28,011 nt of DNA from JACOWB01 sp964373665 (GCA_964373665.1 CAYJVM010000012.1:1-28011), one strand, 5' to 3'; shown: positions 1-7,686, numbered from the stretch's first letter. The notes: generated by a model not told the origin, from the sequence alone. Made by a program: numbers and translations.

Positions 1-47
1 AATACATATTTGTTGCCCTGTGATATCAAGGGGCAGTAGGATTATAA

Positions 48-299
48 TCACCTAAGTTTATTATTTTCTTTTAGTAAGCTAAGTAAATTTTCGAAAAACT
101 TGATAGATTTAGGTCTTTCTCTGGCTGTTGGGTTGTATAACTGATTAACAGTTATGCCTGTTAGTCGAGCCAAGTCTCTAAAAGTATGTGCTATTTCATG
201 TCCTTTTAGAATTAGTTTGGTTTGCAATCCATTGTCTAAACTAATCCAAACTTTTTCTTTAAGTAAATCTTGGACACCTATTGGTTTCATCTTTATCAC
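48..299 (-). CDS. small HTH-like protein, function unknown
   Basis: An 83-residue ORF whose middle reads like a helix-turn-helix (TFRDLARLTGITVNQLYN, about residues 40-57), followed by a basic C-terminal helix. Its family is not recognised. An ATG three codons in (MKPIGV) is an alternative start. It lies alone on the AT-rich left end, away from its neighbours. The codon use matches the methyltransferase at 554 rather than the GC-richer genes from 1.5 kb on, which suggests it belongs to a separately acquired segment. A DNA-binding role is inference from the HTH-like pattern only. Confidence 0.55.
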   Translation of the reverse strand: MIKMKPIGVQDLLKEKVWISLDNGLQTKLILKGHEIAHTFRDLARLTGITVNQLYNPTARERPKSIKFFENLLSLLKENNKLR

Positions 300-411
300 T
301 ACTTCCTAATGTCTAGACTATTATTGTTAGAACTAGTATATAAAGCTATCGGAGGTTCATTTCCCACATAATTTATAGAGAAGGTAATAATCGCCTTATT
401 TTAGTTATTAT

Positions 412-429
412 AGGCAATATACATTGCCT
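412..429. repeat. perfect inverted repeat, 7-4-7
   Basis: AGGCAAT, spacer ATAC, then ATTGCCT. The arms are perfectly complementary. The size suits a dimeric repressor operator; a hairpin is also possible. No gene starts immediately next to it, so its target is unclear. Confidence 0.5.
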
Positions 430-470
430 TTCCGCTAGAAATTCTTTCTTTTGTCTTGCTATTTTAATTA

Positions 471-484
471 TGGACACGTGTCCA
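471..484. repeat. perfect 14-bp palindrome TGGACACGTGTCCA
   Basis: A perfect self-complementary sequence without a spacer, 59 bases from the inverted repeat at 412-429 and 69 bases beyond the 3' end of the methyltransferase gene. Possible protein-binding site; function unknown. Confidence 0.5.
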
Positions 485-553
485 CAGTATATCTTTGGTG
501 ACGAAAAAGGTTTTAAGAAACCATTTGTCAGAATTTGGAAGTAAAATCACTTT

Positions 554-1312
554 TTATATCCTTCTGAGGACAGTTAGTGGTCTATCTACTTTTTTTGCTC
601 TTTCCATAGGCTGTTTCAGATTGAAATTATTAAACCAACCTACAAATTCAAACTTTTTATTAAGAGTGACTAATGTTAAAAACTCTTGTGGAAACACATA
701 TTTACGAATAGTCTCGCTGCTTATTGTTTTTTTCTTTCTCTTATCATCTACTTCAAAGATAAATTTCTCTAAAAATGTTTGTTTTACATTGTTTAGAGTT
801 TTTGCGTAATAGATTGTTTTTACCTTTATCCCATTTCTTTTTCTTGTCCATTCATCACCATAAGGCTTGAATAAATCAAATTTTATGCTAACATCGATTA
901 TATACAATGCTCCTTTTCTTAGAGAGTTTGATACGGAATCTAAATGCAATAAAAACTCTTTATTTTCAGAGTGAAAGATAGAACCTAACATTACGAAAGC
1001 TAAATCGTATTTCTTTTTAAGATGAAAGTTTCTCATATCTGCTTTGATCAGTTCCACAGGTATGTTCTTTTTACATGCCTTCTTTTTGGTAAATTCAAGC
1101 ATCTCCTGACTTAGATCCAAGCCAGTAAATTTGTATCCTCTTTTATGCAATTCCTCAAGATAAGGAGAATTTCCGCATCCTATTTCCAATATATTCTTGA
1201 CTTTAATCTTTGAGAATTTTCTTACGCATTTCTCAATAAAATCTACTTCTTTCTTTATGTCTCTAAAACTGAAAGCTATATCATAATAAATAGGGCATTT
1301 GTACACTCCCAT
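554..1312 (-). CDS. class I SAM-dependent methyltransferase
   Basis: The Rossmann-type methyltransferase core is visible: motif I ILEIGCGNSPYLEEL, the acidic loop after strand 2 (FTGLDLSQEML), motif II around IKADMRNF, and a post-II strand (YDLAFVMLGSIFHS). The substrate cannot be inferred. An ATG at 1327 would add MRHKI. The TATA-like box at 1334-1342 places transcription start near 1312, so the leaderless ATG at 1312 is preferred. AT-rich codons set it apart from the helicase fragment that diverges from it. The family is secure; the biological role is not. Confidence 0.8.
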   Translation of the reverse strand: MGVYKCPIYYDIAFSFRDIKKEVDFIEKCVRKFSKIKVKNILEIGCGNSPYLEELHKRGYKFTGLDLSQEMLEFTKKKACKKNIPVELIKADMRNFHLKKKYDLAFVMLGSIFHSENKEFLLHLDSVSNSLRKGALYIIDVSIKFDLFKPYGDEWTRKRNGIKVKTIYYAKTLNNVKQTFLEKFIFEVDDKRKKKTISSETIRKYVFPQEFLTLVTLNKKFEFVGWFNNFNLKQPMERAKKVDRPLTVLRRI

Positions 1313-1330
1313 AATTTTATGTCTCATTTA

Positions 1331-1345
1331 GGCTTTTTATATCTA
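1331..1345 (-). promoter_or_regulatory. archaeal TATA-type promoter of the methyltransferase
   Basis: Read on the minus strand it is GATATAAAAAGCC, centred about 26 bases upstream of the ATG at 1312. This is the spacing expected for a leaderless archaeal transcript. Inference from sequence and spacing only. Confidence 0.45.
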
Positions 1346-1395
1346 ATATGAAAATGTTTTTATCCTTTATATGTTCACAAATAATAAGTGGTTAA

Positions 1396-2853
1396 GTGTT
1401 TATTAAAAAAAGGGAGAGAGCTTTTGAATATTATTTTCAGCAACTCAGTACTATCCCTAACATAAAACAATTCAGGGTGTTTAACATGTTCGAGAATTCT
1501 TTTGTCGGCACTCTCGACGAGGAGTTCATTGCTGTCCATGGGGAGCCTGGCACTACATTCATAGTCAAGGGACAGCCATGGAAGATAGTGACTGTAGATG
1601 GAGACAAGGTCATGGTAGAACCTGTGGAGGATATGGAGGCGGCGGTGCCCGGCTGGGAAGGTGAATTAATTCCAGTTTTGTCTGACGTAACGCAGGAGGT
1701 CGGATCTCTTAGGAGGCTTATTTCACAAAAGCTCGGAAAGGAAAGTGCAAAAACTATTATGAAGCGTGTTCAGGAAAAATATCCAGTCGACGACAGTTCC
1801 GCCGAAGAGATGGTTGAAGTTATCAAGAAGCAGAAGGAATTCGGCGTTGTTCCTGACGACAAGACAGTGCTTATAGAAGACATGGACAACATGGTTGTCA
1901 TACACACATGCGCCGGCAATACCGTGAACGAAACTCTCGGCCGCTTTATTGTTTCCCTGCTCACGAGCAGGATAGGCTCTGTCGGATTCAAGACGGACCC
2001 TTACAGGATAATGATAGAGTTCCAGCAGAAGAACATTGAACTGCTGAAGGAGATATTGTTCAACACCAAGCCAGAGTATTTGAAGAGCTATCTTGAGCTT
2101 TCGCTGGGCAACAGTGAACTGTTTGCCTGGAAGTTTGTGCATGTGGCGAAAAGATTTGGGGCTATAACAAGGGACGCGGATTTCGGCAAGGTGAGGATGA
2201 AAAAGGTCATTGAGGACTATGCAGACACGCCGATTTACAGGGAAACCATGAAGGAATTGCTGACGGAAAAGTTCGACGTCAAAAGGGCGGTTGAGATGTT
2301 GAGGCGGATGCAGAAGAAGGAAATAAATGTTGTCTTCAAGAACGGGATGTCTCCTCTAGGCAATATAGGATTGAAGCACAAGTACGGGGAAGTTGTCGGA
2401 CCTGCAAAGCCTGAGATGGAGATTTTCGAATTGTTCAAGCAAAGACTGATGAATACCCAGACTAGAATGGTTTGCGTCAATTGCGGCGATTGGGAACAGG
2501 TGTATTTTGTGAAGGATGTTAGTGACAATCTCAAGTGCAGCAAATGCGACTCGAAGCTTTTGGCTTCGTTGAACAAGGAATGGGTTGGCGCGGGAAAGAT
2601 TGTAAAGAAAGCTTTGAGGAAAAGTGGGTTGATGGAAGAGGATGAAAAGAGGTATGAGAACATGAGGACCAGGGCGGACTTGTTCATGTATCACAAGTCA
2701 AAGGCTGTGCAAGCGCTTGCAGGCAAGGGGGTGGGTGCAGCAACTGCGAAAAGAATTCTTGCCAGATACCACAAGGATGATGGCATGTTCTTGCGGGACA
2801 TTCTAGAAGCGGAGAAGCAGTTTGCAAGGACAAAGAGATTCTGGGCGGTGTAA
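1396..2853 (+). CDS. Lhr-type helicase, C-terminal half only (N-terminally truncated)
   Basis: The 485 residues match the region following the two RecA helicase domains in Lhr-family proteins. Visible blocks are the VGTLDEEFIAVHGEPGTTF strand block, the segment ending in GWEGELIPV, a long helical domain, a zinc ribbon (CVNCGDWEQVYF then CSKC, about residues 370-395) and a basic C-terminus ending TKRFWAV. Full Lhr proteins are roughly twice this length; Walker A, DEAH and motif VI are all absent. The frame is closed by TAA at 1393-1395 directly before the GTG start, and the AT-rich methyltransferase segment lies upstream. The body is open and undamaged, so this is either a recent truncation or a free-standing domain. 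ATP-driven unwinding cannot be its job. Confidence 0.8.
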   Translation: MFIKKRERAFEYYFQQLSTIPNIKQFRVFNMFENSFVGTLDEEFIAVHGEPGTTFIVKGQPWKIVTVDGDKVMVEPVEDMEAAVPGWEGELIPVLSDVTQEVGSLRRLISQKLGKESAKTIMKRVQEKYPVDDSSAEEMVEVIKKQKEFGVVPDDKTVLIEDMDNMVVIHTCAGNTVNETLGRFIVSLLTSRIGSVGFKTDPYRIMIEFQQKNIELLKEILFNTKPEYLKSYLELSLGNSELFAWKFVHVAKRFGAITRDADFGKVRMKKVIEDYADTPIYRETMKELLTEKFDVKRAVEMLRRMQKKEINVVFKNGMSPLGNIGLKHKYGEVVGPAKPEMEIFELFKQRLMNTQTRMVCVNCGDWEQVYFVKDVSDNLKCSKCDSKLLASLNKEWVGAGKIVKKALRKSGLMEEDEKRYENMRTRADLFMYHKSKAVQALAGKGVGAATAKRILARYHKDDGMFLRDILEAEKQFARTKRFWAV

Positions 2854-2885
2854 ATCTTATAAAGCTGATTGTTGATAAAGCTTGT

Positions 2886-3191
2886 ATGCTAAGGCGATAT
2901 TTACTTCCCATGATTGCGGCGGTTTCAATTCCAATTGCAGGATTTTTAGTTAACAATCAAGCGGAAAGTCGCGGCTTTGAACGCGGGTACAGCGAGGGCT
3001 ACAAACGGGGTTCAGAGGCCTCAATGAGGAGGGAGGTTAAAGTAAGTGTTCGATCTGACGAATTTTACGTGTGCTTGCAAAACCCGGAGGGGGTTTATCA
3101 TAAAAGCTTTCGATTTAAGAAAGGTGAGCCACATCTAGAATTGTCTGGCGACGCATGTGCAGCCGATGCACTTCCTAGCAATTTGCAATAA
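2886..3191 (+). CDS. small membrane-anchored or exported hypothetical protein
   Basis: 101 residues. An N-terminal hydrophobic segment (about residues 3-23, LLPMIAAVSIPIAGFLV) forms a signal anchor, followed by a Gly/Tyr-rich stretch (FERGYSEGYKRGSEAS) and a short beta-rich tail with two cysteines (YVCLQ and DACAAD). A TATA-like box (CTTATAAAGC at about 2857-2866) precedes the ATG by about 20 bases. The family is not recognised. It lies between the Lhr fragment and the dTMP-kinase-like gene with no clear functional link. Confidence 0.6.
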   Translation: MLRRYLLPMIAAVSIPIAGFLVNNQAESRGFERGYSEGYKRGSEASMRREVKVSVRSDEFYVCLQNPEGVYHKSFRFKKGEPHLELSGDACAADALPSNLQ

Positions 3192-3198
3192 ACTTTTA

Positions 3199-3208
3199 AT
3201 TTAAATAG
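3199..3208 (+). promoter_or_regulatory. TATA-type promoter of the dTMP-kinase-like gene
   Basis: ATTTAAATAG lies 20-29 bases before the ATG at 3228. The spacing suggests a leaderless transcript. Confidence 0.4.
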
Positions 3209-3227
3209 GGGTTCCCAGTAATCAATT

Positions 3228-3860
3228 ATGCCAGCTCTAGTAATCAGCATTGATGGCCCCGATTTTGCGGGCAAGTCGACCATAGCAAACCTGCTCGTGG
3301 AAGCCCTGAGAAGGAACAACAAAAACATTATTTTCAAGAGGACGGAAATACCGAGCACGCTGTCGACAGGGTTTTTCACAAGAATACTTGCCAATTCGTC
3401 AGATAAAGTCTCGTCGAACGTCTTCGCGCTTGCATTTGCCGCAGACCATTTGCACCATTACGAGACTATAATAAAACCGATGAAAGAATCGCAAAATAAT
3501 TTCGTAATCATCCAAGAAAGGTCTTTGATGACTGCATACATATATCAAGGTATCATAGGCAAAGCCGACATAAAGTGGATAAGAAATCTCAACAAGTTCA
3601 CTTACAACATACCCGACTTGACGATTATCTTGAAGGTGATGGCAAATGAAGTCCACAGGAGAAGCAGGATAGAGAAGAGGGAGTTCGACAAGTTTGAAAC
3701 CGCCGAGCACCTGGAGCAGGAGTTGAAGGTCTATTACAACCTTCCCAAGGAGCTGGTGAATGAGTTCAATGTCGAATACATTGATGCCAACGACAATCCG
3801 GATGAAATTGCTGGGAGATGTGCAAAAAGAGTGCAGAAGGAAATCGACAGAAAAATCTAG
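3228..3860 (+). CDS. thymidylate kinase-like nucleoside monophosphate kinase
   Basis: 210 residues, typical for dTMP kinases, which phosphorylate dTMP to dTDP. The P-loop GPDFAGKST lies at residues 10-18. An ERSLMTAYIYQG segment follows near residue 102, corresponding to the substrate-binding DR(Y/F)xxSxxAYQ block, and a basic lid region (RRSRIEKREFDKFET) near 145-160. The DR of classical dTMP kinases appears here as ER, so specificity for dTMP is likely but not certain; a related deoxynucleoside or NMP kinase is the alternative. The gene converges on the Nudix gene with abutting stop codons. Confidence 0.8.
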   Translation: MPALVISIDGPDFAGKSTIANLLVEALRRNNKNIIFKRTEIPSTLSTGFFTRILANSSDKVSSNVFALAFAADHLHHYETIIKPMKESQNNFVIIQERSLMTAYIYQGIIGKADIKWIRNLNKFTYNIPDLTIILKVMANEVHRRSRIEKREFDKFETAEHLEQELKVYYNLPKELVNEFNVEYIDANDNPDEIAGRCAKRVQKEIDRKI

Positions 3861-4316
3861 TCATCTAGTTGACCAATAGGTTCCTTTCCGCTTTTTCCAT
3901 CTTATATAGTCGCTCACGATTTTTCCATGATCAAACCCGAGGTTCCTGAAAGCAATTTTGCTGGTCTTTACCCATTCCGGACTTCCTTCAAAGCTTTCTC
4001 TCAGCTTCCCGCCCACCGGCTTTGCTATGAAAGCCACTGAAATGGTATGGAATCTGGTATCTCTGTTCTTGTCGGAGTACACACCTAGTATGTCTGTCAA
4101 ACTAATGTCCAAGCCTGTCTCCTCCTTCACCTCCCTAACTGCAGCGTTTTCTACAGTCTCGTCATATTCAACAAAACCGCCTATGACAACAAGCTTCCCT
4201 TTGAAAGGCTCTATTGCACGGCTGACTAAAACTATGCTGTCGCCCTTTTCCACTATGACGTCTATAAAAACTTTCGGCGACTGCTTGGGCTCTATCCACT
4301 CTTTTTTATCTGCCAT
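3861..4316 (-). CDS. Nudix hydrolase
   Basis: 151 residues with a full Nudix box: GGFVEYDETVENAAVREV continuing into KEETGL, fitting GX5EX7REUXEEXGU. It would hydrolyse a nucleoside diphosphate linked to another moiety (family knowledge); the substrate is not visible. The arrangement V-x-GGFVEY resembles ADP-ribose and related pyrophosphatases. An A/T box (TTTAAATAAAT on the minus strand, about 4328-4338) precedes the ATG. Its stop abuts that of the kinase gene. Confidence 0.88.
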   Translation of the reverse strand: MADKKEWIEPKQSPKVFIDVIVEKGDSIVLVSRAIEPFKGKLVVIGGFVEYDETVENAAVREVKEETGLDISLTDILGVYSDKNRDTRFHTISVAFIAKPVGGKLRESFEGSPEWVKTSKIAFRNLGFDHGKIVSDYIRWKKRKGTYWSTR

Positions 4317-4414
4317 ATAAACGATATTTATTTAAAGACCTAAAATAGATTACATTCTAGCTTAGGTGAATAAGTCTGTTCTCGCTGTTTCATTTTTATT
4401 ATACAGTGAAAAAT

Positions 4415-4432
4415 CTTACATTAGACTGTAAG
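4415..4432. promoter_or_regulatory. inverted repeat CTTACA-N6-TGTAAG upstream of the zinc-finger/His-rich gene
   Basis: A perfect 6-6-6 dyad containing TACA...TGTA half sites, 38 bases before the ATG at 4470 and just upstream of a TATA-like string (GCTTAAATGAATATAAATC). BlaI/MecI/CopY repressors recognise TACA/TGTA half sites, normally with a shorter spacer. A BlaI-like gene lies at 5947-6303. Assignment as its operator is inference. Confidence 0.4.
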
Positions 4433-4469
4433 GTAAAGCTTAAATGAATATAAATCTGGATAAAATGTT

Positions 4470-5144
4470 ATGGAAAAAGTCAGTTGCGATGTGTGCGGGA
4501 AAAGATTCAAAACTGAAGATGCGTTGAGCCAGCATAAGAATGATGCGCATAAGGTGCAAAGCGTCGAGCATCATCCTAACAGAAAGAAGATAAGCAAGGG
4601 CAAGATATTGACGGTTTTAATCCCTGTTCTTATTACAGCTGTGATAGCTTACGGTATTTATTGGGCTGTGACAAGCGCCACGAACGTTGGTCCGATAGGC
4701 TCACAGCATATACACACCGATCTTGCGATTTATCTCAACGGAGAAGAGATCACTCCACTCCCGCCCCAGATGTATGTTAGAAGCGCTTATGTCCATATTG
4801 AAGAAGGGCCTGGCGCGGGCAGCGTTATCCACATACACGCAACTAATGTGCCATTAAAGATGTTCTTTGACAGCGTAGGAATTAGGTTCAACTCCGAATG
4901 CTTCGAATTCTCAGGAGGGACCAGATACTGCAACAGCGGTGCGGCAACTTTGAAGATGTATGTTAAACATGAAAATAGCACGTGGGGGCAGAATCTTGAA
5001 TACGAGAAATATGCGTTCAAGGACTTGGACAAGATACTGATAACTTATGGTGACGAAACTGGTGATGAAATTGTGTCACAACAAAATAACGTCACTGACT
5101 TTGCTATAGAAAATTCTGGAAGAAGCATGGTATTGAGAAAATAG
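4470..5144 (+). CDS. C2H2 zinc finger + TM + exported His-rich domain (paralogue 1)
   Basis: 224 residues in three parts. A C2H2 finger (C6, C9, H22, H27) should face the cytosol. One transmembrane helix follows (about 46-69). The exported domain carries HIH (80-82), H109, HIH (121-123), a probable disulfide pair C144/C154, then MYV near 163-165 and FKDLDKILITYG (183-194). The same domain recurs at 9938-10684, 14526-15146 and 22097-22786. I have seen unnamed archaeal proteins of this type but know no function. The histidines suggest metal binding and the neighbouring genes suggest copper or thiol chemistry. Transcribed alone from its own promoter, with a BlaI-like operator candidate upstream. 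Confidence 0.72.
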   Translation: MEKVSCDVCGKRFKTEDALSQHKNDAHKVQSVEHHPNRKKISKGKILTVLIPVLITAVIAYGIYWAVTSATNVGPIGSQHIHTDLAIYLNGEEITPLPPQMYVRSAYVHIEEGPGAGSVIHIHATNVPLKMFFDSVGIRFNSECFEFSGGTRYCNSGAATLKMYVKHENSTWGQNLEYEKYAFKDLDKILITYGDETGDEIVSQQNNVTDFAIENSGRSMVLRK

Positions 5145-5186
5145 TTGTCTGATTCTACAGACAAAAGACTTGAAAAATAGCTTCTA

Positions 5187-5942
5187 TTAACCCCACAATT
5201 TCGATTTGACTCTTTCTATATTCACCTTGTGCTTTCTCAGCAATATTTTGTCTATCTCTTCCTCTTCATATCTCTCCAATTCTTTTATAGGCACAGGTAT
5301 TATTTTGAAGTCGAGAGTTGCGAGAGAGTTTATAAGATTCTTTACAACGCCTGTACCTCTTTTTAAATGGTAAACTTCATGAAGCAATACTGCATTAAGA
5401 GAATTTTTATCCAATCTTTCTACTAGACTGTCGGATAGGAATATAGCTTTTCTAAATCCGTCAACTACGAATGCTTTGGGCTCCTTTGAAAGAAAAATAT
5501 ACAGGCTAGGAACTTTTATCTTCAGTCTTTTTGAAATTCTAGATAGAAACCTTCGATAAGTTTTATTTTCAAATGATATTGGTTTGTAAGAGAATTTTAC
5601 CAAGTAAAATGAAAAAAGATATGACAACAAATAAGAACCTATTCCGATTCCAGGTATAATGAAGGGTAAGTTTTTCAAAATAAAATGACCGTTGAAAATT
5701 AAACCAAGTGTAAACAATGCTGTAGACAAAAATGCTATGCTGGCAAGCCTAAATCCTATTAATCTTTTCAAATCGTTTTTGAAGTAAAATGCTGCAAAGA
5801 ATAAGGCAACTGAAAGAGTAATACTAACAAAAAGTATGCTTTCTGGATATACTGGTGGTATATTTGAGATTACTAAGCAGGAATTGGTACAGCTGGCAAC
5901 ATCATTCAGTTGTGATAGACAATAAAGGCATGAACTTGACAT
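5187..5942 (-). CDS. M56/BlaR1-like membrane metalloprotease with N-terminal Cys cluster
   Basis: 251 residues. An N-terminal Cys cluster (C5, C8, C18, C22) is followed by about three hydrophobic helices (roughly 35-55, 66-88, 92-117). The protease domain carries HEVYH (188-192), the zinc-binding HExxH of M48/M56 peptidases, preceded by AFVVDGFRKAIFLSDSLVE as in that superfamily. The gene starts four bases after the BlaI-like gene stops, reproducing the bacterial blaI-blaR1/mecI-mecR1 pairing, in which the protease responds to a signal and causes loss of the repressor. No beta-lactam sensor domain is present. The Cys cluster is a candidate metal or redox sensor, which is inference. Confidence 0.75.
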   Translation of the reverse strand: MSSSCLYCLSQLNDVASCTNSCLVISNIPPVYPESILFVSITLSVALFFAAFYFKNDLKRLIGFRLASIAFLSTALFTLGLIFNGHFILKNLPFIIPGIGIGSYLLSYLFSFYLVKFSYKPISFENKTYRRFLSRISKRLKIKVPSLYIFLSKEPKAFVVDGFRKAIFLSDSLVERLDKNSLNAVLLHEVYHLKRGTGVVKNLINSLATLDFKIIPVPIKELERYEEEEIDKILLRKHKVNIERVKSKLWG

Positions 5943-5946
5943 AAAT

Positions 5947-6303
5947 TCACTTTATCTTTTTCTTAAGATTTGCAACACATGCTTCACCAAAACTTTTTCT
6001 TAGAAACTCGACGAACTCATTGGCCAGATTATTTCCAAATTCTTCTTTGGTGAACTTGGGAAAATAGATAAACCTTACTCCACCTCTACCTGTTTCAGGC
6101 TTTCTTTTTAAAATACCCTTCTCATATAGCCTGCCTAAAGTAACTGAGACAGTAGAGTGTGTTACATTATGTTTTTCCCCCAGTAATTTATATAAGATAT
6201 TTGTACTTCCGTAACTTTTGGCCCACATATATTTTAGAATGTCAGTTTCCAGTTCATTGAATAAAGAGTTTATGCTCTTATTTTCCAAATCTATTCTTTT
6301 CAC
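5947..6303 (-). CDS. BlaI/MecI/CopY-family winged-helix repressor
   Basis: 118 residues. The winged helix is clear: ELETDILKYMWAK, then VTHSTVSVTLGRLYEKGILKRK as recognition helix and wing, and GGVRFIYFPKFTKEEF leading into the dimerisation helices. A single Cys (C109) lies near the C-terminus (FGEACVANLK). Members repress beta-lactamase or copper genes in bacteria. Here the partner is the M56-like protease four bases downstream, and the divergent operon at 6396 is the obvious target. Family assignment is strong; the inducing signal is unknown. Confidence 0.85.
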   Translation of the reverse strand: MKRIDLENKSINSLFNELETDILKYMWAKSYGSTNILYKLLGEKHNVTHSTVSVTLGRLYEKGILKRKPETGRGGVRFIYFPKFTKEEFGNNLANEFVEFLRKSFGEACVANLKKKIK

Positions 6304-6395
6304 AAATAGTTATATGCTAATTCTATATATAAACCTTTACAACTTTTGAAAAGCTTTTTAAAGCGGATAACTAATAGTATTTTACGAGTGATTGG
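6304..6395. promoter_or_regulatory. divergent promoter region between BlaI-like repressor and Cys-rich operon
   Basis: 92 bases hold A/T boxes in both directions: TTTATATATAG on the minus strand (about 6325-6335) and TTTTTAAAGC on the plus strand (about 6355-6364). A palindrome AAAAGCTTTT lies at 6349-6358. No clear TACA-N-TGTA dyad was seen here, only isolated TTACA at 6338. Confidence 0.45.
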
Positions 6396-7646
6396 TTGAA
6401 CTTTAAGATATTGAAGGACATAGTTGGTTATAACCTCTCTATATTGAAGGAAAGCAGATATAGAAATACTGCAGTAGGCACTGCACTTTTACTTTTTGTT
6501 TTGTTTTCATTCTTGTATGGAATGTGGAGAATACCTTTTATCGATTTTGGTATAGTAAGGATGACCCCAATAGCAATTGCTGACATTCTCTATCTTCTCG
6601 CTACAATATCTTTGCTGGCAGTTTTGATTACATTGTTGAAATATAGAATTGGTGCAGTTCCTTTAAAAGCCAAGGGAACTGGTGGGGCAAGCGGCCTTTT
6701 AGCTGGGTTTATTTCTGCTGTTTGTCCTGTTTGTCAAACTCTAAGCATCGCGGCTGCAGGATCAACTATTCTGTCGATACCAACAGGATTTTTGATACCT
6801 TATGTACCTATAATTAGAATGCTAGGGCTTGCCCTGTTAACTTTTGGTTTATATTCTGTTGCATATTCGCTTTATGTAAAAACTTGTCCTTATTGTAAGA
6901 TTGATACTAAAATAGAATCGAAGGGGGTAAAATCGCCTCTACCACAACCAGACGAACTCTTTCCTTTCCTAAAAAGCAGACTAGTTGTAATAGCTCTTGT
7001 CGCATTAGTTGCGATAGTTTTAATAAACCAATTCTTCACCATGTCTGTATTTGGTTCGTTAATTTCTTCGTCTTCGTCGGGTGAAACAGTTTCTATTAGT
7101 TCAGGCTCGGTAAAATTAGAATACGGTTCAAAGGTAACGTTAAAGCCGATGCCATTAGCTGCAGGTGAACAGCCGGTTATTGCTGGGTATAAGACAAAAG
7201 TAAAATCCCTCCCTACAATAAGTGAATTACAAATGTCTTCTTCAACAGGTGATTTGGCACAGGATTTGCTGAATAATGTTATTCCAAAGGGAACGCCTTG
7301 GTATGGCTCAGAAGCTGGTGTGAGCTTTGACGACCCGATAACTGCACAAAATTTGTGGGCTAAAGGAAGAGCAATACAGCTTGACGCAGCACAAGAAGAA
7401 AGATGGGAAAGGATTGTAAACTCATTCACATGCGACTATTGCTGTGGCTCACCGCAAAATCCCACTATAATAACAAGATGTGGCTGTGCTCATTCTGCCG
7501 CTGCACAGGGTATGGCAAAATGGTTTGTCAAAAATTATGGAGATAAGTATTCTGATGAGGAAATTTATGGAGAGATGGCAAGATGGTATGCTGTTTGGTA
7601 TCCCGGGCCGACAATAAAGAGAATAGTTCAGGAGGCAAGTATATGA
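6396..7646 (+). CDS. polytopic membrane protein with CxxC motifs and C-terminal CxxCC...CGCAH domain
   Basis: 416 residues. Hydrophobic helices lie at about 27-43, 60-81, 99-120, 133-161 and 195-214. Cys pairs are VCPVC (C110, C113) inside a helix and TCPYC (C164, C167) after helix 4. A Ser-rich linker (220-240) leads to an exported domain ending in FTCDYCCG (C346, C349, C350) and RCGCAHS (C362, C364, H366), which recalls the PCYCGC-type motif of some bacterial lipoproteins. First gene of the operon facing the BlaI-like repressor. The TTG start at 6396 is chosen because no upstream in-frame start precedes it after the promoter. Function unknown; thiol or metal transfer across the membrane is inference. 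Confidence 0.72.
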   Translation: MNFKILKDIVGYNLSILKESRYRNTAVGTALLLFVLFSFLYGMWRIPFIDFGIVRMTPIAIADILYLLATISLLAVLITLLKYRIGAVPLKAKGTGGASGLLAGFISAVCPVCQTLSIAAAGSTILSIPTGFLIPYVPIIRMLGLALLTFGLYSVAYSLYVKTCPYCKIDTKIESKGVKSPLPQPDELFPFLKSRLVVIALVALVAIVLINQFFTMSVFGSLISSSSSGETVSISSGSVKLEYGSKVTLKPMPLAAGEQPVIAGYKTKVKSLPTISELQMSSSTGDLAQDLLNNVIPKGTPWYGSEAGVSFDDPITAQNLWAKGRAIQLDAAQEERWERIVNSFTCDYCCGSPQNPTIITRCGCAHSAAAQGMAKWFVKNYGDKYSDEEIYGEMARWYAVWYPGPTIKRIVQEASI

Positions 7647-7686
7647 TATTAAAAGTTAATTGTTATAAAATGACAGGAGGTAAAAA

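Larger units (their letters stand above)
300..553. other. 254-bp intergenic region with two palindromes, no gene seen
   Basis: No credible coding region is visible on either strand. The stretch is AT-rich and contains a TATA-like string near 338-346 and the two palindromes listed separately at 412-429 and 471-484. Confidence 0.5.

Noticed and set aside
1..47. Hairpin GCCCT...AGGGGC as a terminator
   Set aside because: The arms match only imperfectly, no U-run follows on either strand, and it lies at the window edge.
2235..2694. Minus-strand ORFs inside the helicase fragment
   Set aside because: They are mirror frames of a coding region with clear Lhr homology and show no domain of their own.
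5187..6303. Beta-lactam resistance operon
   Set aside because: BlaI- and M56-like genes are present, but no penicillin-sensor domain or beta-lactamase is in the window, and the divergent operon is thiol- and metal-related.
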